Positions 21,235 through 31,010 of a stretch of 64,000 nucleotides of DNA are shown in pieces. The notes below the pieces were generated by a model, which saw nothing but the letters and a program-made list of their open reading frames with translations, made no database searches and had not been told where the DNA came from. Source of the stretch: Takakia lepidozioides (Eukaryota > Streptophyta > Takakiopsida > Takakiales > Takakiaceae); contig CM060732.1 of assembly GCA_030704615.1 (NCBI GenBank), positions 18,538,001 to 18,602,000 of the forward strand, in the 5' to 3' direction. How positions within the stretch are numbered: the first letter of the stretch is position 1; each line of letters opens with the position of its first letter. A program made the position numbers and the translations under genes.

Positions 21235-22900
21235 ACCAAATCCAGGCCTGAAAAGGAGCAGGTCGTTGCCTTATCAGGCTGTCACCATAACATTCAAGGC
21301 AGCCATGTCCATAGAGTCACAAACCCGCCAAGGCCATATCCATAAAACACAGATCCTCCAAGGCCAAAAATTCACAACCTATCTCATTAATCCACAGGCC
21401 CTACTGTCAAGGATCAAAAGACAAGGTAGGGTCTGGATGCAGGCCTCAAGAGACAGGCCTGACAGGCCAAACAGTCCCACCAGCGGCAGAACAACATAAG
21501 CCAAACAAAGGCTGTAGCATGCCAAACCAGAAGCAGCCGGGTTGAATTCGGGGCTGCAGGCAGTAGCCACTTCAGGATGCCACAACTTACAGGGCCCCTC
21601 TGCCCATATCCACATCTGTATGCTCATGAAAATTCAAAGCAAGTGAGGATCCTCACCTGGTCCCATCACAAGCCCCCACAAAATCAATAGATTAGTGAGG
21701 ATTGTGGAACCCCAGGTGAATCACATACCCTCACACTTGTCATCGATGTCAACTAAGAACAAAAGCAAGAGACGAAGATAAGCACAGAAGGAACCCTAAA
21801 CTCCAAAAGCACCTTGAGCGATTGGGGAAGAGAGCTATGCGCCATCACCACCCGCAGCAAGCCGCCTCCAACAAAGCACATAAACAATGAAGCAAAACAA
21901 GCAAGCTTGCAAGGCAACAAATGGGAGGGAGAGAGACTTCCCAACACAAGTGCCACTGCAAAATTTAAAGGCTAGAGGAGGGAAGAAGACATTGCATTCA
22001 CAACAGGGTTTCCCGCTGCTAGAGAGACAAGGCGCCGCCTTCGTGCATCCCCAGGAAATCGCCCTGTACGGGTACGACACAACAAACAGGGTAGCAGCAA
22101 AAGCAAATCCGCCATAACGCTCTTCCCGCGAGCTCAGAAGCACAGCTCATGCTTCTGACAGCGGGAGAGACAACATAGGGCTTCTGCCAGATTTTTCATC
22201 CACGAAGGATGAAAACTATACAAAACATCCCTCAAACCCGACGGATTCCATCCGTAGCCAGGTTAAAAAACAGGTTTTAGGGTAGGGGTTAGGGTTTCAC
22301 ATCGTAATTAATAATTATGGGTAGTTAAGATCAATTCAAGGCCATAAACAGCTATACGGTCCAGATGACAGTAAAAAATCATCCATGAGCTCATCCATAA
22401 ACAAATCATCCATCAGGATGAAAAACGGGAAATGACATCCACGGCAACGGCTTACCTCCACATAGGTAGTTCATCACCCCTCATTTCTTCACCCGGTATG
22501 GATGCAAAGATTCAATAAAAGATGAATGAAAAATTAATATCTTGGCAGTTTTTCATCCGGTATGGATGAAAAACATGATGATGGTGGCAACCCTCGTAGA
22601 GGTAATTTTTCATTCTTTGGTGACTCATCCGGTATGGATGAAAGTCAATAAAAGAGGAATGAAAAACATCCAAAATTCATCCTAGAGGTAATTCAGTGTC
22701 CCCCCTTGGCAAGATTTTCCAACCTTTTCACAATTCCTTGAATGGTTTTTCCATCATTCAATTCTGAACAAATCGAATGGGGTGGCTCATCCGGTATGGA
22801 TGAAAAATCGCTCGAGGATGGATGAAACGCTGTCAAATCTTCATCCAGTATGGATGAAAAAAAAAAGGAAATCAACATTGATAAATCCGGCCAGTTCCCA
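21235..22900 (-). repeat. Left arm of inverted duplication (pair B)
   Basis: Matches 28,100-29,735 in reverse complement. The block 21,655-21,760 (gaggatcctcacctggtcccatcacaag...) pairs with 29,200-29,330. The block near 21,245-21,290 pairs with 29,680-29,735. Gene-like frames on either strand are not conserved between arms. Confidence 0.75.
22190..22870. repeat. Cluster of short CATCC/GGATG palindromes
   Basis: Repeated imperfect palindromes of the form ttcatcc-ggtat-ggatgaa, for example at 22,552-22,575, 22,627-22,645, 22,787-22,808 and 22,842-22,862, separated by 50-150 bp. The inverted partner region 28,170-28,790 carries the same kind of units, as do 23,130-23,520 and 26,430-26,680. Confidence 0.7.
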
Positions 22901-23080
22901 GGAGAGACAGAAGGAGAGAGGAGGCAACAAAGAAAAAAAAAAAGGTGGGGGGGGGGAGTGACCGAGCAGCTGCAGCTGCTACTCAGTCACTCCACCCCCT
23001 CCAAAATTTATTTTTTTATTTTTATTTTTATTTTTGGTTTCCTGATCTCTCCCTCTCTCTCCCTCTGGAAACTGGGTTTA
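22885..23080. repeat. Foldback palindrome, copy 1
   Basis: Two near-complementary arms meet at gagcagctgcagctgct. The left arm is gaggcaacaaagaaa...gtgaccgagcagc, the right arm gctgctactcagtcac...tttttt, flanked by gagag-rich and ctctc-rich ends. The arms would form a long hairpin. The homopolymer portions differ in length between arms. Confidence 0.7.
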
Positions 23081-23679
23081 TGGAATTGTTCTCCCAACTT
23101 CCATCCTTGAAAAAATTGAAAAATTGGGTTGCAGGGAATTTAGATGTTTTTCATCCAGAATACATTCTTTTTTTCCCTAGTGAGACATTTCTTCATTAAT
23201 ACCTGTGAGGTTTTGCTTCATCCGGACATCAACCCGGAATATACTGATTGCAAAACTCCCGTCATTATTATTATTTTTCAATCCAACCAGGATAAAAAAA
23301 TGACTTCACCTGGCAAGACCTAAATACAGGACAAGACAAGTATAAATAAATTAAAAAAACCCCGATGTTTTTCATCTAACCTAGATGAAAAACGGACTGC
23401 ATCCGTCGAGTTCAAGACAGGATGAACACACGATGTTTTTCATCTTCCGCGAATGAGAAACGGACAACGTCCGTTGGGCGTATGGGCTGGCAGATGTTTT
23501 TCATCCTAAGAAGGATGAATGACGAGCCGGACAAGGTGAAAGCCCTGCGCAACCCTAATGTCTTTCTTTTTGCACTGCGGGAGTGGCGGCTTGTAGGTGG
23601 TGATGGTGCTCGTGCTGCAGATACCATGAGCTGCCAATCCCTGGAGTGTTTAAGGCTCTTGTGAGCGCCGCTTCTGCGG

Positions 23680-24110
23680 GCTCTTTAAGGCGATGGCGGT
23701 GGCTTAGAGATGAGGGAAGATTCACTGTCTCATTTGTCTGTTTTTTTGCTGCACAAGGGAACAAAGGCAGTGATGGCGGAGGTACCACCTGCCTGCTTGT
23801 GAAGTTTCCCTAGGAGCCCTCCTCTGGATCTTTGATGAATGGCGGCGTCTTGGTAGAACAAGGAAGTCTCTCTCTTCATCCCTTTATAAACCCTACCTTA
23901 TGAGACAAAGCTCTTTTTTCTTGTGCTTGGCAAGACTTTGCTTTGGTTAAGGTAGCAGTGCTGTGGTGTTGGCGGAGACCTCCCTGCACAATTGGGCTTG
24001 TGGAGAGATGGCGACCATCCCCCAAACAGTAAAAAAAAGGTTCTTTTTCTGTTTGTCTTGCTTCCCTGCTTTCTTTGGCATTCTCTGTGCTTAGATTCAA
24101 GTGTATTTGA
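23680..24110 (+). repeat. Direct duplication, copy 1 (partner 26,870-27,260)
   Basis: The block starting near tcatttgtctgtttttttgctgcacaaggg, through ggcagtgatggcggaggtac and ggagacctccctgcacaatt to ggcattctctgtgcttagattcaag, recurs almost unchanged at 26,880-27,257. The open minus-strand frame in both copies has no recognisable domain. Confidence 0.8.
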
Positions 24111-24116
24111 CCTCGA

Positions 24117-26055
24117 TAGCAAGTGTGGAAGCCTGTTACTCACCTCGTGCATCCTCACTAACTCACAATGCGTTGTGGTTGTTTTTTGGGACGGGCACAG
24201 GTGAGGGCTTCCACTTAATATGCTGATGTCTAGGTGCTGCTGGATGCCAAATAGGTTGCAGAGCTGGGGAAGGGACTGTTGGCCATGGATTCATCTGAAA
24301 AATATTGAAAAACTAAACTACTCTATGGTTTTTCTTGATCCTACCTCTTTCTTTTATCTATGAAGAACAAGTATAGTGCTGTTTAAGGTGGGCTATTTCG
24401 GCCCAGCCAGTGGAAGACCTTTGCTTGGCTGTGATAGCCGTGTTTATGATGGCTTGTGTGAGACACACTTCTGTTTTTCAGGCACTAGTTTGCTTTGCTT
24501 GCCTTATGGTAGTTGGAAACAAAAGGAGAGGCTGCAAGGAACTGTTTGCTGCAGCTACTCAGGTACCCATGATGGTAAAATACCACTGTTATGTTCCAAC
24601 CCGGCTGGCTTTGTTAGCTAGATGCTTAGGCCAGGGTATGGTGAAGATTTTGCCTGTGGCTATTCGGCTGACACTGAAATATGGCAGCAATATAATTGGT
24701 AACTGGTTTTTGAGGCAGCCAGGGTGGTTAAGTGGAAATACCCCCTGGACATGGTGTAATGACATGGTCAAACGTGGAATGATGTGAATAGGGTGTGCTG
24801 ACAGTATCATATACTATCATGTGCAGGATGTGTATGCAGTCCTTTATTTTTACCTTGCTGTGTCATGAACTTTGATTTTCAGCTGTAGCAAGAAATAATG
24901 GTATAGGGGTATTCTGGAGAACTTACCAGACATATCCCCCTCCCCTGCGGGGGCAAGCTGTGCTGCAGACCAGTTTAAACAAATACTGGCAGGGCAAGGT
25001 ATTTAAATCTGTGATATCCAAGTGTTTTTAAAAAAAAAAATTAAAAACTCTCCATGACACCCATGGGGTTTGAGTAAGTATGCTTGGATTATAGCTTGCG
25101 GACAGTAAATCTGTATGACCATTTGACCTGCACCACATCAAGGCCAAAATATGGCCAAGTACCCGCCATCCCACCCAGACCTCTGAATGTGTATCATAGT
25201 CATGAATGATGGTCAATCAGCATCAGTGGAATACTCTTTGGGTTATGAATAATACTGACATGAACACATTATTGTGCATGGATGTAATTATGGATTTTCT
25301 AAGCTTGATGATTGATGGATGGTGCCATTGTTAAGTGGCTGATATGTCTGATTATTCTTCTTATTCATGACAACGACCCTAGGGGTCCTGTCTTTGTCTT
25401 GACATGACAAAAAGTATCTTCCCTCTCTCTCCCTCTCTTTTAAGCTCCTGACGAGATGAGTTTAAGGTCAGATGGTGGAGTCAGCTGCAGCATATGTCCA
25501 ACACCATATATCCTAAGTTAATCGACTCTATATCTTGGAAACAGGACCGCCCACCGCCCTGTCAAACAAGCTAAGTCCTGGCAGAAGACGGTAGAAGAGA
25601 TTCTCAAGGACCTAGACCTGTAACCGCAAGTTTTCACCCTGAGAAATAAATCTGGCTTAGAGGCTGTAGTGTCCAACCATATCTATTGCCATGAGATTGT
25701 CTGATGAAAATGAAGTTAGGCAAAAAAATTCCCTGAACTTGTTTCCAGTCTATGACATGGGGGAGGACATCTTGGATGACCTCAAGGGTCTACCCACTCT
25801 CGGCACTAGACTGAAATTTAAACTCAAGGCAGGAAGCCTACCTTTGATAAGCAAACAAAAGCAGAGAGGAAAGGGAGAGTGCAATTGCCCGTTGTATGGG
25901 CAACCTGAAGACATTATTCATTTTCTGATACACTGTCCGGGGTTCTCTCATCAAAGAGACGCTCTCTTCAAATCTATCAAGGGAATTGTGCATGTACCTT
26001 TGTTTACCAACTTTAAAAGTCTCGAGGCTGAGCCAAAAGCCTAGCCCCTTCAACT
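24117..26055 (+). repeat. Right arm of inverted duplication (pair A)
   Basis: Reverse-complement partner of 18,890-21,125. Most of the TGTGTGTCCC array is missing here. Confidence 0.75.
25620..26044 (+). pseudogene. RT-associated zinc-binding fragment, copy 2
   Basis: The plus-strand frame 25,691-26,044 reads MGEDILDDLKGL, LPLISKQKQRGKGECNCPLY, then GQPEDIIHFLIHCPGFSHQ and RDALFKSIKG. The CxC..C...ED..HFL.HCP...R..LF pattern is the zinc-binding tail found after RT in some LINE-type proteins. No RT core lies next to it, so it is a remnant. Confidence 0.55.
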
Positions 26056-26199
26056 GAGGCCTAGTTTTTGGGCAAATCACACACAGCAGATTGATGCTTG
26101 TATGTGGGGATTTCTAGAGGATATCTGGAAAACCCGGATTAATTCTATATATGAAGGTAAGTCTTACTACCAACGTTAGCCCTTGACAGAGGTAGGATC

Positions 26200-26400
26200 T
26201 GTCCCTTTTGTTTCCCCAAGAGAGGGGGCAACAAAGAAAAAAAAATGTGGGAAGGGAAGTGACTGAGCAGCAGCAGCTGCTCAGTCACTCCCCCCCCCAC
26301 CTTCTTTTCTTTTCTTTGTTGCCCCCTGATGTCTCCCCTTCTCTCCCTCTCTCTCCCTCTGTTACCTGGGTCTATGGAATTGTTATCCCGACTTCCATAT
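26200..26400. repeat. Foldback palindrome, copy 2
   Basis: gggggcaacaaagaaa... and gtgactgagcagc meet the complementary gctgctcagtcac and ...tttctttgttgcccc around 26,273. The arms are about 50 bp, with purine-rich and pyrimidine-rich extensions on each side. Same family as 22,885-23,080 and 27,935-28,130. Confidence 0.75.
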
Positions 26401-26869
26401 TTTTTGTGCTTAAAATCTGGGTTGCAGGAAAAACCGGATGAATTTCATCCTGGTTTCATCCGTTTTACCTTGGCATGTATCTGATTTTTCATTACTACCT
26501 ACGATTTTTCAGTATAGCCTACCTTGATTTCATCCAGCCTATACCATAGCTGTGATGTGTTGAACCTTGGTGTAATTTCCCGATTTTTCTCATCCTACCT
26601 TGATGGAAATTGGAATCTGTCCGCCGGGTTCAAGGCTATGCTGGATGAAATTCATCCAGACAGTGGATGACTGTTGTGGCAAGACAAGGTAAGGTCCCTG
26701 CGCAACCCTATTTCTGCCTCTTGCGTTGAAGGATCGCGCAATGGCGGCATGGAGGAGGAGAAGGTGCTCGAGCTGCAGTTACGTTGAGTTGCCGCTCCTT
26801 GGGTTGTTTAAAGACTCTATGAATGCCGCCGCTATGGATTCATTAAAGAGACAGCGGTTATTTTGAGGT

Positions 26870-27260
26870 GAGTGAAGGCACTGTCTCATTTGTCTATTTT
26901 TTTGCTGCACAAGGGAACAAAGGCAGTGATGGCGGAGGTACCACCTGCTTGCTTGTGAAGTTTCCCTAGGAGCCCTCCTCTGGATCTTTGATGAATGACG
27001 GCGTCTTGGTAAAACAAGGAAGTCTCTCTCTCCCTCCCTTTATAAACCCTACCTTATGAGACAAAGCTCTTTTTTCTTGTGCTTGGCAAGACTTTGCTTT
27101 GGTTAAGGTAGCAGTGCCGTGGTGTTGGCGGAGACCTCCCTGCACAATTGGGCTTGTGGAGAGATGGCGACCATCCCCCAAACAGTAAAAAAAAGGTTCT
27201 TTTTCTGTTTGTCTTGCTTCCCTGCTTTCTTTGGCATTCTCTGTGCTTAGATTCAAGGGC
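26870..27260 (+). repeat. Direct duplication, copy 2 (partner 23,680-24,110)
   Basis: Near-identical to copy 1, differing at a few positions. It lies right after a second palindrome, as copy 1 does. Confidence 0.8.
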
Positions 27261-27269
27261 AATCTGAGG

Positions 27270-27890
27270 TTTTTATTTGCCAAGATCTCGGTTGTTCAAG
27301 ATGCTTGTGTGTATATGTGTTGAATTTGCAATATGACAGCTGAGTTCACATTCCCTTGACACCTTGTATGATTACATGTCTCGGGGTGATTACAAATGGT
27401 ATGGAATCTGGTCTATCATGCCCAAAGTGGTTTGCTTGGAGGCATGTTTTGATTCTGAAAAATTGTAGGCTAGTCCTTATGCCTTGCTTGATGCATGATA
27501 AGGTAGGCTGCTACTAATTATTTTGTCATACCCAAGATGTTTGCTTAAAGGGCATGTCTTGAATCTGTAATATTGCAGGCTGGTTTCACATACCCAAAAT
27601 GTTTTGCTCTATGCATGTCTTGTTGTAATTGTGATGCCAAGAAATGATATGACAGGCTACAACAATCTGTTTTTTCATAACACGAGATGCTTGCTTATAT
27701 GCTTGTCTTGTTGTCATGACCTGTACATGAACAAACCCTGCCCTGATGTCAATTCATGGGAAGCTATGACAAGAATGGAAATGTTAGATGGTGCCCTGTT
27801 TTGGGCTGTTTATGTCTTTAATTGACAATGACCCTAGTAGGGTCTTGTCCATGTCTTGACATGACATGAATATCTTCCCACTCTCTCCTT
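27270..27890 (+). repeat. Degenerate 190-bp array and a block shared with 42,240-42,400
   Basis: Phrases such as tgcttgtgtgtatatgtgttga, cttgcttgatgcatg and aaatgttttgctctatgcatg recur here as in 41,660-42,210. The end, gttagatggtgcc...gggctgtttatgtctttaattgacaatgaccct, is almost identical to 42,290-42,345. Confidence 0.65.
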
Positions 27891-27934
27891 CTCTCTCCCT
27901 CTGTGGGGTTTTTTTTTTTTCTGTGAGCAGCACA

Positions 27935-28130
27935 AAAGAGAGGAGAGAGAGAGGGACAGAGAGAGGGAGTGAGAGGGAGAGATCAGGGAAAAAAAGAAAA
28001 AAGAAAAAAAAGAAGGTGGGGGGTGGGGATTGACTGAGCAGCTGCAGTGTTCAGTCACCCCCCCCCCCCCTCCCCCCCACTTTTTTTTTCTTTGTTGCCC
28101 CCACTCTCCCTCTGTCTCCCTCCCTCCTTG
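27935..28130. repeat. Foldback palindrome, copy 3
   Basis: Purine-rich arm (gagagagggacagagagag... then A-rich) meets a pyrimidine-rich arm (C run, T run, ctttgttgcccccactctccctctg) around tgactgagcagctgcagtg. Same family as the other two, with a partly lost centre. Confidence 0.65.
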
Positions 28131-29735
28131 GAATTGGCCGGTTGTATCAATGTTTTTTTTCCTGTTTTTCCATCTATACCGGATGAACTCTAAACAGTGT
28201 TTTCACCCGCCCTATAACGATTTTTTATCCATACCGGATGAATTACTTGGGTGGACACTAAATTACCTCCAAATTGGGTCTATGATTTTTTCATTCCTCT
28301 TTTATTGACTTTCATCCATACCAGATGAGTCACCAGAGAATGAGGAATTACCTCTGTAGGGGTTGACACTGGCATCCTATATATAAATTTTTCCATCCAT
28401 ATCGGATGAAAAATATCAGGATATTAATTCGTTTATTCCTCTTTTATGGTTTTTTCCGTACTGGATGAGGCATGTTTTTGGGGATGTTGAATTACCTGTT
28501 AGGATGTGCAACCGTTGCCTTGGATGTTATGTACTGTTTTTCCATCCTACTGACGAACCTTCTCCAACGGATGAACTTATTGACTTTTTCATCTGAACCG
28601 GATGAAATATGCTGCCTATGATGGCCTTGGAGTGATGATTAATTACCCTTAATTATGGCTAATTAAGGAGTGAAACCCTAACCCCTACCCTATAACCTAT
28701 TGTTTAAACCTAGCTAACGGATGACATCCGTCGGGTTTCGAAAAATGTGGTGTTGATTACTCATCCTGTATGGATGAAAAATCGGGCAGAGCCCTAGGGT
28801 GTCTCTCCCGCCGTCAGAAGCACTCCTCGTGCTTCTGAGCTCGCGGGATGAGAGTTATGGCGTCTGCGTTTTGCTGTTATCATGTCTGCTGCATCGTACC
28901 CATGCTGGACGAGCTCCTGGGGATGCGCAATGGCGGGCGTTTTGTCTCTTCTCACAGGCAGGAGACAATGCTGTGAATGCATCGTCTCTTTCCCTCCTCT
29001 GGATTTTATTTTTCGCAGCGGCGCTTGTGTTGGGAAGTATCTCTCTCTCCCTTCTTAAACCTATCAAGGGTGCTTGTATGCTTCACTTCTCCTTAGCTGT
29101 GCTGGAGGTGGCTTGCTGGTGGCAATGGCGCACAGTTATCTTCCCCAATCGCTCGAGGTGCTTTTGGTGATTAGGGTTCCTTTTACTTTATGTCTTTCTC
29201 TCTTGCTTTTGAGGTTCTTAGTTGACATCGATGACAACTGTAGGGGTCTGTGATTCACCTGGGGTTCCACAATCCTCACTAACCTGTTGGTTTTTGTGGG
29301 GCTTGTGATGGGACCAGGTGAGGATCCCTACTTGCTTTGAATTCTCTTGAGCTTGCAGATAAGGATGTGGCAAGGGAACCTATTCTGTATGACTTGGCTG
29401 CTGCCTGCAGCCCCGATTTCGGCCCGCTTGCTCCTGGTTTGGCATGCTGATGCTTACTTTTGACTTATGTTTTGCTGCCTTTGATGGAGCACCTCGGCCT
29501 GGCAGGCTTGTCTCTCGAAGCCCAACATCTGGACCTTACCTTGTCGTGAATCTTTGACAGCATTGCCTGTAGATTTTTAAATTAGGTACAGTTTTGGCCT
29601 TAAAAGAGGAATGATGATTTATGGGTAAAGGCATTAGTGGCTGTTAGGTTCTAAGGAAGAGGAGGCCCTGTTTTTAAAGATGGCAGCCTGATAAGGCAAT
29701 GACAGGCCTCTTTCAGGCCTGGATTTGATGTGGAA
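28100..29735 (+). repeat. Right arm of inverted duplication (pair B)
   Basis: Reverse-complement partner of 21,235-22,900. It includes CATCC/GGATG palindromes at 28,170-28,790. Confidence 0.75.
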
Positions 29736-30040
29736 TGGAGCATAGTGAGGTTTTATTTGCATAACATGGCATTAGCCTGCTGGAAAACAATGGTGGTAAG
29801 CTCTACTGGACTTTTGCCAGTGATTATTTGCCTTATTTTGCCATCAGACCAGCCACCTACAATGTATGATTTATTTTTTGGCCAAGTGGGCTTGGTCTCG
29901 GGCACTCAAAGTGTATGTGTGTCCTTATCTTGAAGCTGGAACATGGCAAGCATTTCTTCCATGCCAAAATGCCTTACATGATGTTTGTCTTGGGGCAACT
30001 ATACATGGTATAGAATGAAGTTGCAGTCTGTGTTGTCATG
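29736..30040 (+). other. Pre-insertion repeat sequence left of the methyltransferase gypsy
   Basis: Its end (ttgtctt ggggcaactatac...gttgtcatgccca) matches the unit of the 190-bp array at 41,785-41,850. This array was therefore the insertion target. Confidence 0.6.
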
Positions 30041-30044
30041 CCCA

Positions 30045-30233
30045 TGTCGTGCGCATACATATCGCTACACAACTACATCGCTGTCCAAAACCACACAACA
30101 CATGTGCACACCACACACTAGTATACCACTAGTCTACCACTAGTCCAACCACTAGTCCAACCACTAGGCTACAACTAGTCAGTCACTAGGCTGCCACTAC
30201 GCTGCCCACTATGGCAGTCACTAGTCCACACAA
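30045..30233 (-). repeat. Terminal repeat segment b2 (outer copy)
   Basis: A 189-bp segment starting TGTCGTGCGC at the element edge. It is identical to 30,563-30,751 except for one A/G difference. It contains many ccactagt/ctagtc short repeats. Confidence 0.9.
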
Positions 30234-30560
30234 TGATAAAGAAGAAGAATACAAGCACAAGCTCATGCGAGCTCACAAAGCTGAAGCATAAACTCATGCA
30301 TATATAACCTCATCACTCAAATACAAGTCAAGCCAAGTGCACCCCACGCCATGGGGAATCCACACTACGGCGCCATAGCTAGGCGCGGTGAGGCTCAACT
30401 CGAGAAAGATGAGCCTCCCGCGCTTGCCGTGAAGATAACCACTCCAGGGCCTAAATCTGCCTTGACCCCTGGATTGACACTTGGGCCAATCCCAAATGTC
30501 AATATGTAAAAGCTAGCTATTTCCTAGCTAGTTTCACACTAGTGGTAAAATAACTTGACA
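30234..30560 (-). repeat. Terminal repeat segment a2 (inner copy)
   Basis: A 327-bp segment, TGATAAAG to AACTTGACA on the plus strand. It differs from 41,332-41,658 at two positions, both CG here and CA or TG there. Confidence 0.9.
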
Positions 30561-30562
30561 GC

Positions 30563-30751
30563 TGTCGTGCGCATACATATCGCTACACAACTACATCGCT
30601 GTCCAAAACCACACAACACATGTGCACACCACACACTAGTATACCACTAGTCTACCACTAGTCCAGCCACTAGTCCAACCACTAGGCTACAACTAGTCAG
30701 TCACTAGGCTGCCACTACGCTGCCCACTATGGCAGTCACTAGTCCACACAA
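30563..30751 (-). repeat. Terminal repeat segment b1
   Basis: Second copy of the 189-bp segment. It is separated from a2 by the dinucleotide GC, giving the palindrome GACAGCTGTC at the junction. On the coding strand a G6 polypurine tract (CTAGGGGGGCGA) directly precedes it, as expected at the start of a 3' LTR. Confidence 0.88.
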
Positions 30752-30755
30752 TCGC

Positions 30756-31010
30756 CCCCCTAGCTGGTGCTTAGGTCCCTCTAAGTCCAGGTAGCCACAA
30801 GATGTGATAGTGACCATAGCCTCACTAAGTCCTCCACCACTATCCCTACTACACTCAAACTCGATAGATCAAGAGGCCGGGTGCAAGAGTTGCCCCATCG
30901 TTAGTCGCCGTCTTGCAACCTGTGAACTTGAGCTTGGGATCTCATGTATTGACTCCTATGAGCTTGGCCTCCCATGTCTTGTTAGCTGCCTCCAGTCATG
31001 TCCACTGCCA
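30756..31010 (-). other. 3' untranslated region of the methyltransferase gypsy
   Basis: Sequence between the PHD-finger stop codon and the polypurine tract. No ORF of interest. The G-rich tract at 30,752-30,763 (coding strand) is the likely plus-strand primer. Confidence 0.6.

Noticed and set aside
22190-22870. CRISPR-like array of short palindromic repeats
   Set aside because: Spacing is irregular, repeats are imperfect, the genome is a plant nuclear one and no cas-like gene is near.
23876-24158. Minus-strand ORFs conserved between 23,876-24,100 and 26,966-27,283
   Set aside because: Conservation is explained by the direct duplication of the DNA; substitutions show no protein-level constraint that I could see and no domain is present.
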